64,000 bases of DNA from Ornithodoros turicata (Eukaryota; Arthropoda; Arachnida; Ixodida; Argasidae), in the NCBI RefSeq assembly GCF_037126465.1, contig NW_026999455.1, positions 244,159 through 308,158 on the forward strand. The letters are read 5' to 3'. Positions within the stretch are counted from its first letter, which is position 1. Each line of letters opens with the position of its first letter. The translations under genes were made by a program, and so were the position numbers. The notes below the pieces were generated by a model. That model ran no database searches and was not told the DNA's origin. It worked only from the letters and a program-made list of their open reading frames with translations. Shown here piece after piece: positions 56,209-64,000 of this stretch.

Positions 56209-57447
56209 CGCCTGTTGTTCCGGTAAAAATCGAGTTGAATGAATCGCCACAGCCCCAACGTATATCGCGCAGTGTTGACCAAGACCAAGTCAAGCAGGAA
56301 TTCTGGTGAGTAATGCTTTCGTAGATTGTCTGTCTTAGTAGTGTGCTGTCCACACATAGTTGGATTCTCATAAGAGTAATTTAAATTAATCAGAACAGCT
56401 GAAGTGCCTGTAATAGATGTAACTCGGTATCCGTTCGTAGGTTTGCGCTGTTTCTAGTTGGTTGCGCGTTTAGGAACAACAAATTTATTCGAAGACGATA
56501 AGATACCGATAATGCATCACCGTACAGCAGCATTTACTCGTATCATTGTGAGCCATATTTAATTTGTTAAAATTTGTCGTCGTATTTCTTCAAAAATAAA
56601 AGCGCAAGTCGGCGTACTTGAATTGATCTCCAAGAACTGCTTACGTCGAACGTCTGCAAATGTTGTACTTATGTGCCTTCGCGCACCATACTAGGCACAA
56701 AGCATATCTGATTAGAATAAATACTTCAAGAGGAAGTCATTCAAATACATTGTTATTTATAGCTGGTTTTCCATTCCAGGCATGGTATGTGGCCGCACGA
56801 AGGATTCCGAAAAAGAAAAACAACAACATGGCTAATAGGATGTTGCTGCCCAGGGAGTCCTGGCGAAGAGGTGAGCTGTTAAGATCATCATAAGGTTCTG
56901 TTGTGAAGTGAGAAATTTTGTAGTAGTGCACGAATGTTAATTCGTGCACTACTTTTATAAAAAAGAATCCAGAAAAGGAAAGTTATGCATGCATCATTTC
57001 GTGAATTGTAATGTATTACTATTTGATATTCACATGTTTCCATTAAGGGAATGAACTACTGAACCTATATTCATATCATGGTCATGCTCTGTGTTTACTT
57101 GGAAGTCACATTTTTAAGGCTTGTCATTCTTTTGTCTAAATGAATATTTATGTTAACCTTGTATGAAATAACAGACACATATCAACACGTGTGCAGCTTG
57201 TGCACATTAAAACGAGCCATGTAGAGACAAATGCTTGTTTTGTTTTTTTTAATATTCTAGCCTATTCATGGTTGCTCTTCGCTTCTTGCAGGTTTACTCA
57301 TTCCAGAAGCAAGAATTGTATCATTGTAAGGCGAATGGAAATAAACTGACATCGACTGAGATAGGTGCTCTGTCATGGCCAATGACCGTAGGATGGCTCC
57401 AAAAGCGTCACAACAAAGCCAATATTCATCTAGCTCTCTACAAGTAG
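56209..57447 (+). other. Possible three-exon gene inside the 54,268-57,844 element
   Basis: Three segments have plausible splice sites and compatible phases: 56,209-56,305 (after TCGAGCAG, before GTGAGT), 56,780-56,870 (after CCATTCCAG, before GTGAGC) and 57,292-57,447 (after CTTCTTGCAG, ending in TAG). The first would read PVVPVKIELNESPQPQ, a typical linker, and the last KANGNKLTSTEIGALSWP. No domain is recognisable and the chance of coincidence is considerable. Confidence 0.2.
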
Positions 57448-57844
57448 CTAACTCCACATAGTAGCCTGCTTCACAGCAACATCAACACTACCTTGTGGGA
57501 GTACACATTACACAATATGTTGCATTGTGGTATGATAACATACCTTTTGTCTCGCAATATGTGTATATAAATATGATAAGGGCCCTAAGGGCACAGTGCA
57601 TGGCTTATACCCTGCTGAATATATATCCATACCTGGCTGCGACATTGCATATCAATGCAGGTTACAATACACATTTTGACATTTGGCCGTTATGAGACAT
57701 CTTCGGCCGTAATGAGACTGCCTTCGGCCGTATTGAGACTTTGGCCGTAATGAGACACTTGGGGATTAAAGGATTGTCGGCCGTATTGAGACTTTCGGCC
57801 GTATTGAGACATCGGCCGTAATGAGACTTCGGCCGTAATGAGAT

Positions 57845-58835
57845 ACAATCATGATCCGCCGCAGGCTTAGGCCTTTTCCCCGATCACCAGTGTTTTCGCA
57901 TTCGATGTCGCATGTCTAGACTTGTTGTTGCGCTAGACGATGTTGCATGTCTAGACACTAGTGTTGCAATTTTTACCCTTCGCTAATATCTTGTTGCTGC
58001 CGTCTTGTGTTAGACGTTGAGCTTCGTAGCGATGTGCGGTAACGCTACGATTATTCCTGAGCGCTTTGTGTGTTTAATGCGTTGTCCTCTGTGCGTGCAT
58101 GCGTGTGCTTTTTCCCCTGCTTTGTGACGTCATCGTGGCATGTCTGGACTTGTTTAGCAGTGTTGCAGTTCTTCCCGCCGCTAGTATGTTGTTGGTGTCA
58201 TGTTGTGCTAGCCGAGTGGCGATGTGTGGTGACCTGAGGTCTTAAGCCTTTTCCCTGCTCACCTAAGGATATTTGTGTATCCCTGTCCTGTGCTTTCTTT
58301 ACGCAAGGGCAATGCGTCTGTGTATGTGGCACTATCAGATACCAGACATGAGTGTCTTTTTCTTGGTTTATTGGCATATCCTTCAGGTTTTTTAAGTCAA
58401 GCACAAGTGCGCGCAATTTTTCGCTGCTCTCTTCCTCAGATCACCGATTTTACGAAGAAGACAGTCGCATGGTACAGCTGAGAAGAGGGTTTCTCTGATT
58501 GTTTGTTTGTTTGATTTTGTTGGGTGTTCGATATGTTAAGGAAGTCAGCTGTTAAAGGTATCCGTGAAGAAATGCTTGCATCTGAGCGCAGCATAGGAAT
58601 TCCTGAAGCACGGCACCCTCAGTGTAAATTAATTATTTTGGATATAAGTCTGCTTCCCTGCATGACAAGGCTGAAATGGGAAGAGAGAAAAAATTGGAGC
58701 GCTTCATTAGTAGCGATCCAAGTAATAGGGCAATTATAGTTTCCATAGAAAGTAGAATTTTAATGGGCTCCTAAAATTATAGTTTAGTTGTAGCTTTTCT
58801 AAACTGCAATGCAATAATCATTAATATAGTATAGG
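57845..58835. other. Polinton interior: inverted arm-like repeats and repeat copy 3
   Basis: 57,860-58,240 has GCATGTCTAGAC repeats that match, inverted, the tandem units of the left arm. 58,240-58,610 is copy 3 of the TGTATCCCTGTCCTGTG repeat. TGACGTCA occurs at 58,125-58,132. No gene is supported. Confidence 0.5.
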
Positions 58836-59200
58836 AATGCTATCGTGTTCCCGTAAAGGCGTTCTGTCTTGTGCTTTGGAATGCGCGAATAGAACTTTGC
58901 TCCCAGGCTTTTCCCGCCTTTATGCTCGCAATGCGCGAATGGAACTTTGCCCACCCGGCTTCCGCGCCGTTTCTGCTCGCAGGTGTAGCCTCAGACAACG
59001 AATGTATGAGCATAGAAAGGGTCATGTATTACATAAGCCTGGAGGTGATGTTGAGTGGTCTCACTTATTATTTTAAAAGAGCAGTGGCAGTTTACTGTAA
59101 TTCTAATGACCATGATGAGCCTTTGGGGTGAAAATCGTTAATATGCGCGGTGCTTTTTTGTTGAATTTTAATGAGAGAATCAATGTCATTAAGAGTAGGA
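58836..59200. other. Polinton interior, unassigned
   Basis: A short repeat, AATGCGCGAATNGAACTTTGC, occurs twice (about 58,881 and 58,931). Otherwise nothing. Confidence 0.4.
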
Positions 59201-59918
59201 CAAAGGAAATAATCTTGCGATTCAATAAATAATAGGAGTCTTTGTCGGTGTCTTCTTCAGACAGGATGTGATGACGTCACGCAGTCCGTAGCAATGCATT
59301 GACCGTTACTGGAAAAAAGTGTGGCAATAGAAAAATAGTGTGTATTGTCCTGGGCAGATTTAAGATGAGCACTGTTTTTGAATAAGAGGAGTGCGTGTGC
59401 TTAGAAATAGTTTGATGCTGGTTTCCTTCTTTGTTTCTTTTCGCTTTTTCCCCCTTGTCTGACAAACATGTGCTGACATGCCTGGGCTTGTTCTGACATG
59501 CTTTCCTTCTACATGTAGTTTTTTTCTTTTTGTACAAGGCATATTCTTGACGATAGTGCTGCCTTGAATGGGAGTAGAGCTATTCTTAGTAATTTTGCGA
59601 TTCATTTAGTTCAGAGAGTAACCGCGAGGGGGACAGGTGTGTGACTTTTTTTTTCCTGTACAGTAAGACTTTGGGAATGAAATGCTACAATCTCCTCTTG
59701 TCTATGGTGTTTTTCTGCAATAGTTCCCTACGCAATCATTATAGTCGAATAAAGGAAATAATCTAGGGATAGTGATTCAATAAATAACAGGTGCCCTGTC
59801 TAGAGCGTACGCGTCCTTGAGCCACGCAGGTGCATGATGACGTCATACCGTGGCTTCATTGTAGATTGACCAAAGGAGCATTAGTGGAAAAAAACAGGGT
59901 AGCCCTGAGACAATAGGA

Positions 59919-59956
59919 TGACGTCACGACCAATGAGAACGGCCAGCAGGGGGCGC
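59919..59956 (+). promoter_or_regulatory. CRE-CCAAT-CTCF-like cassette 1
   Basis: TGACGTCA (59,919-59,926), CCAAT (about 59,930) and CCAGCAGGGGGCGC (59,943-59,956) within 38 bases. The last matches the CTCF core consensus CCASYAGRKGGCR. Confidence 0.6.
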
Positions 59957-60724
59957 AAGGATTCACTCTCTCTTGGACACTGACGGGTCTCGACACGCAA
60001 ATTCTGCTCCTGGCGTTGGCCGTCAGTGGAAGAGCGTAGCTTCGGTGGGGTTCTGTCTGCCTCTGATGGGGTGCGGATGTGTGGTTCGTCACTGGTGAAT
60101 GGTGTTCGACGATGCAGGTGGATTTTGTGACGAGCGGATTTACAATGAGGGAATGCTGTGAACGGGAAAACTGATGGTGAGTGCCTTTTTCACTCTGTTC
60201 AAGTGTTTGTTTTCCTCTGTTGCCCAGCAGTCGTACGATTTGTCCTGACGTGTCCTGACATGCCCCGATATGCATGCTTTCCTTTGTTGACGCTTAGTAT
60301 TTTTTCTCTTTTGACAAGGAACATTGTTGTCTTGACGATAGTGCTGCCCTGAGTTCTGCGCTCCTGGTTACCCGTAACTCTGTGCTGATTTGTTGAGTGC
60401 CTAGTCCTCTTATTTGTCGTTGATGGAGTTACGTGTTAGGATATTTTGTTCTTTTGCAAGTCTCATTTAGTAAGACTTTGGAATTCCTACGATCAGCTTT
60501 CATGCATGGTGCTTTTCTGCAATAGTTTTCTATTCAATCGTTATAGAAGAATAAAGGAAATAATCATGGGATAGTGATTCAATAAATAATAAGTCCCCTG
60601 TCTAGACGTCTGTACACGTCCTTGAGCCACGCAGGTGCATGATGACGTCATACTGTGGCTTCATTGTAGATTGACCAAAGGAGCATTAGTGGAAAAAAAA
60701 CAGGGTAGCCCTGAGACAATAGGA

Positions 60725-60818
60725 TGACGTCATGACCAATGAGAACGGCCAGCAGGGGGCGCAGGAATGCTCTTCTCTCTTAGCCTCACGACCAATGAGA
60801 ACGGCCAGCAGGGGGCGC
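60725..60818 (+). promoter_or_regulatory. CRE-CCAAT-CTCF-like cassettes 2 and 3
   Basis: TGACGTCA at 60,725-60,732, CCAAT, then CCAGCAGGGGGCGC at 60,749-60,762. A 56-base tandem duplication repeats CCAAT and the CTCF-like core at 60,805-60,818, without the CRE. Confidence 0.6.
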
Positions 60819-60839
60819 AGGAATGCTCTTCACTCTTAG

Positions 60840-61853
60840 CCTCTCGGAGGTGGTCGCCCCAGAGGGCGCTAGGAGCGCGTATGCGTAGCGGCCCGCGGAG
60901 CGGCGCCCCAGTCAGTTTCTCTCCGGTTGTCGCGGAAAGCAGACGTGCGCTCCCCGCGCTCGCTCAGTTTCTGGCTGGCTGTCACGGAGAGCAGTCGCAT
61001 CGGTCTGCGCTCCTACTGGTGGTGAGGTGATTTGTTGTGTAACTAATGCTTTCGCCAACTTTGTTCCCGCTTTGTTTGCGATTTTCGTGCCAGAGCTGGT
61101 TGCTGTTGACCGGGGCATCCGCGGCATTTTCTATCATCTTCTGCCTTGGGTAACGGCAGTAGCGCTGGCGTGATTCTTAATAATTTTGTTGTGAGATTAG
61201 TTGAGAAAGTAACCGCTAGGGGGTGCAGCTGCAGGGCTTTATACAGGACAAAAAAGCATTACGAGTCAGTTTCTGCCTGCCTCTCGGATGGAGCAGTCGC
61301 ATGGTTCTGCGCTCCTGTTGTGGTGGGATCATTTGTTGTGTAACTAGTTCTATTTTCTTGTTAGCTATGATGGTTTGCATACTCTTGCTTTCCCAGCCTC
61401 TGTATTACGAGTGTTTTTCTCCTTGCATGTCCAGAGCTGTCCTAACTTGCCCAGACATGCCATGATGACGTCACAGCTGACGTCACAGGATGTCCGGAAC
61501 TGGTGCTGCGATGCTTTGCAACCTGCCTCTTGCTCCGTTCCCCAGCGACGGTCAGCGGCCGTTCCGGACCGCTTTCTTCAAGATGACGTCGTTGATCTTC
61601 AACTAACTCCTTCTCTCCACTATATTTCTATCTTTTTATTTTATTTTCTACCTTTTTTTTATTTTTTAGCAGCTCAAGTAGCCGGAAACTCACACAGTGG
61701 TCTGGACGTGTCTTAGATGATCCCCAATTAGTGTAATGACTCCCTGAATGATCCTAATTACTGTGGGGGGTCCAAATTGCCTCTAATTGCTAATTAATGG
61801 CGTCCAGGACGAAGATGTGAGTTTCCGGATACTTGAGCTGATACACTACTACT
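60840..61853 (-). repeat. Right terminal inverted repeat of the Polinton-like element
   Basis: Inverted counterpart of the left arm: AGAGGGCGCTAGG near 60,860, the Ser/Glu-Arg-rich segment near 60,900-61,000, TCTATCTTTTTATTTTATTTT near 61,628 and the outer 150-base dyad at 61,680-61,830. It also contains two TGACGTCA sites at 61,466-61,473 and 61,478-61,485. Confidence 0.8.
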
Positions 61854-61859
61854 GCTAAG

Positions 61860-62705
61860 CAGGTCTAGGCAGACACCGGATCGTCTGACGGACCGCATGA
61901 CTCCTAATCTGCTGGGCGAGGATGGCATCCTGTTCAGGTACATGCCCCAGGCGGATGACGACGACGGTACATCCCCAATCAGAGTCGTGGTGCCTACGGA
62001 AGCTGCGTAAGTCTTTCATACGTTACTGTCATGACTCGGCCTTGGCAGGTCATAGCAGTGGCAGGAAAACTTATGAAAAGTTATGTCGTGTTACGACATG
62101 GCCAGGAATGAGGCAGGACGTAACTAAGTATGTTCGTACTTGTCCGATATGCCAGAGAGCAAAACCTCGTGTGGTTTACCCCCTGGGCGCTTACAGCCGG
62201 TTCTGATCAATAGGCCCTGGCAGATAGTTGCTTGTGATGTGATGGGCCTTTTCCTCGTAGTCCTAGAGGTAACTAATACCTGTTTGTGGTTACTGATCAT
62301 TTCACAAAGTGGCTTGAGCTGTTTCCTCTCAGGACGCTGACTTCCCAAACAGTATGGGAACGACTACTCGACACCTTTTGCCGGTTCGGGGTTTCCTGCT
62401 CAGCTGATCACTGACAACGCAACCTACTTTACAAGGTGTCCTCAGATTCTTCCGTTGTCTCAGGCATTCAGCACAAGAAGACTAGCCCGTATCACCCTCA
62501 GGCTAATATTACCGAACGTGTTAATCGGCACCTAAAGATGATGTTGTGTTGCTTTTACTAGTCAGCACCACCGTGATTGGGATCTTCGCCTGTCTGAGCA
62601 GGCGTTCGCTACACGGACGACGGTCAACAGATCTACAGGCTTCACCCCGGCGTTCCTGAACTTGGACGAGAGGCTCCTTTTCCAGTAGAGAACGTCCTGG
62701 GCCTC
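61860..62705 (+). pseudogene. pol: Gypsy integrase, continuation of 48,993-50,375
   Basis: After the Polinton the frame has LTDRMTPNLLGEDGILFRYM, then the zinc domain (H in RYCHDSALAGHSS, Cys pair in YVRTCPICQRAK), PWQIVACDVMG of the core with the first D, a region with frameshifts where the second D (LITDNAT-like) can still be read, and SPYHPQANITERVNRHLKM with the catalytic E. It is followed by the usual STGFTPAF-like sequence. Several frameshifts make it non-functional. It ends at the right half of the AAACGCATGG element, without an LTR. Confidence 0.85.
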
Positions 62706-62965
62706 GGGATGGCATCACACTAAATTTACGTGGACATTTGAATGGTATCTGGGAATGAAGGAACGCAGGAACCACAGGAAAGAAGAGCATCGGCTCGTTC
62801 TAACAGATATTTGTGGTCGACGAATATAGCAACTGTGGCGCGCGTCACTCGCTCAGTACGCGTCCCATGCGTTTCGGGTGTCGCCTCGCGGGCGTTCCTT
62901 CGCAAGGCCATGGCGTACGCGCGATGTTTTGACGCTGAGAAAACGTCCAATGCGTTTCGTCCTTT
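62706..62965. mobile_element. Right half of the AAACGCATGG element, block B
   Basis: Matches 27,615-27,875. The end (...CCAATGCGTTTCGTCCTTTA) corresponds to the right terminal inverted repeat of the block A copy. Confidence 0.8.
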
Positions 62966-63421
62966 AGAGCGTTGTCCCTTACGACCGTGCTCACCGACCT
63001 AAATGAAAACGGACTCTTAGAATTCGTTGTTTTATCGCGTAGGACAGAAGTATAATTTGAGACCTTTCGTTAAACTTCTCAGGTAGAGAAAGTATTAGAG
63101 GTCGATAACAGGTGTTTTCACGAAGCTCCTCCCCACCCGGGCTCAATAATTCGTGGAACAGTTGACGCTTGCGAAGAGAATTCTTTTTGGTAAAGATCCC
63201 TTGGGACATTGGCTATGAACCGAGTAGCGGGTGTTTGATTTCGCACGCTTACGGAACCTCTGTTCTACGCACCGGACGTTTAGGGAAACCTATTCAACAA
63301 AAAAGAAAAAAAAGAAACGGCTTCGGCACTTCGTAATTTTTCCAAGTGAATAATTGATTTCGGTCTACAAGTTTCTTGAGCAGTACACCAATGCGCTCTT
63401 TGCATGACATATACGGTTGTC
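62966..63421. repeat. Shared flank of block B
   Basis: Counterpart of 27,876-28,335. Confidence 0.8.
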
Positions 63422-63436
63422 AATTTCGTGTTCATC

Positions 63437-63852
63437 CGTCTGTGTCCTTGTTCGGAACAGCACCGTAAGCGATACTGCCCCACGACCTTTTATCAGCTGT
63501 GCTTTGAAAGACACGGCCCACCTAGGGCCGACCGCGTTATCAGAGTGCCCTTCTTGTATTGTTGACTGGTCAGATCAGTCACAAAATTAGTGAGCCCATC
63601 TTCCTTATAGTTTTAGCCTACCACTCCCTATATCCTTAATGAAGGACCGGCTCCCTCCACAGCGTATGATTGACACAGGACTAATCATGGTCCATCTTAC
63701 AGTTGGCAATACGACTAATCATCGATCTTTAGAAAAAATTCTTCCGGAAACAACACCGCAAGCGATGTTGCCCCGACGACCGTTTTACGGGCCGCGCATT
63801 CCAAGACACGGCCCACCCGGGAGCGGACCGCGTTATCAATGGGCCCTTCTCG
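63437..63852. repeat. Direct repeat, ~115-bp units 300 bp apart
   Basis: 63,437-63,553 and 63,739-63,852 share ACACCG..AGCGAT, AGACACGGCCCACC, GACCGCGTTATCA and GGGCCCTTCT-like sequence. GACCGGCTCCCT follows both. No gene is supported. Confidence 0.7.
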
Positions 63853-63924
63853 AAATATGACGGACCGGCTCCCTTTCGCCTCCCTCCACCGCGAAAGATC
63901 AATACGCGGATTTGAATCATCGAA

Positions 63925-64000
63925 GATATACATAGTTAGTGCGACGACTGCCGCGAACGCTGTGTTGCAGTCTGCCACCACATACCATCAGTGCTAGTTA
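63925..64000 (-). repeat. Edge of a third copy of the L1-like 5' region
   Basis: Closely resembles 34,890-34,965 (GCGAACG.TGTGTTGCAGTCTG, CATCAGTGCTAG) and is cut by the window end. Confidence 0.65.

Larger units (their letters stand above)
54268..57844. mobile_element. 3.6-kb element with motif-array terminal inverted repeats, superfamily unknown
   Basis: The ends are ATCTCATTACGGCC and GGCCGTAATGAGAT. Each end is an array of six to eight copies of (G)TCTCATTACGGCCGAA with small variations, running inward for about 130-180 bases. At the same relative place in both arrays a different unit, AATCCTTTAATCCCCAAG, is inserted. The two arrays are inverted relative to one another. I saw no clear target duplication (GGTAAC left, ACAATC right). 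The interior has no transposase that I recognise. Confidence 0.82.
59205..61000. repeat. Three degenerate direct repeats (roughly 550-800 bp apart) with CRE/CCAAT/CTCF-like sites
   Basis: Units are recognisable by AAGGAAATAATC...ATTCAATAAATAA at about 59,205, 59,754 and 60,554. Units 2 and 3 share a long stretch with TTGAGCCACGCAGGTGCATG and GACCAAAGGAGCATTAGTGG. A later relative of the unit end lies near 61,180. Confidence 0.75.
50382..61853. mobile_element. Polinton/Maverick-like element, decayed, 11.5 kb
   Basis: GCTAAG borders the element on both sides (50,376-50,381 and 61,854-61,859). The ends are AGTAGTA...TACTACT (AG...CT). Long terminal inverted repeats cover about 50,382-51,590 and 60,840-61,853. 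Inside is the C-terminal part of a protein-primed family-B DNA polymerase. A 6-bp duplication, AG/CT ends, long inverted repeats and this polymerase together are the described hallmarks of Polintons/Mavericks and the related adintovirus-like elements. No integrase, packaging ATPase, protease or capsid gene was found, so it is non-autonomous. About 3.6 kb is a nested element. Confidence 0.85.

Overview
The window is eukaryotic nuclear DNA, most likely from an arthropod and probably a tick or other chelicerate. This is an inference from the mix of repeats and from an ionotropic-receptor gene; no marker names the species. There is one convincing host gene, an intronless ionotropic glutamate-like receptor on the minus strand (8,726-10,513). 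Almost everything else is layered transposable elements, most of them broken.

Layout. 1-4,700: a BEL/Pao LTR-retrotransposon pol region preceded by an inverted partial copy of itself. 4,737-4,838: a nearly perfect 102-bp palindrome. 5,624-6,845: a hAT-type non-autonomous element with an 8-bp target duplication. 8,149-10,726: small inverted-repeat elements around the receptor gene. 11,471-16,760: a CR1/Jockey-like LINE, a pogo-like inverted-repeat element and an I-like LINE with RNase H. 17,161-17,356: a tRNA-derived fold-back. 18,601-22,913: a Gypsy element (CsRn1-like, minus strand) with 124-bp LTRs. 22,918-28,335: block A, an I-like LINE tail, a Penelope-like fragment and two small inverted-repeat elements. 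28,580-35,145: an L1/Tx1-like LINE on the minus strand, split by a 4-kb inverted-repeat element that itself holds a Penelope-like element. 35,320-39,565: a TTAA-flanked Kolobok-like element and a spliced but decayed hAT transposase. 39,940-43,735: more hAT elements, one nested in another, and an inverted copy of the L1-like LINE. 43,738-63,421: block B, the paralogue of block A, carrying its own insertions.

Block B is the most layered part. Its I-like LINE is split by a hAT element that carries a Kolobok-like element. Further on, one of its small inverted-repeat elements is split by a Gypsy pol fragment without LTRs. That Gypsy is split by an 11.5-kb Polinton/Maverick-like element (50,382-61,853) with a 6-bp target duplication, AG...CT ends, roughly 1-kb terminal inverted repeats and the C-terminal end of a protein-primed family-B DNA polymerase. 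The Polinton in turn contains a 3.6-kb element (54,268-57,844) whose ends are arrays of a ~18-bp motif; I cannot assign that element to a known superfamily. Block A keeps several of these loci in the empty-site state, so the order of events can be read directly.

The main candidates for something new are the 54,268-57,844 element, the repeated CRE/CCAAT/CTCF-like cassettes in the right arm of the Polinton, and the TTAA-flanked element with a THAP-like coding fragment. Boundaries, family names and target duplications were read by eye; no database search was possible.
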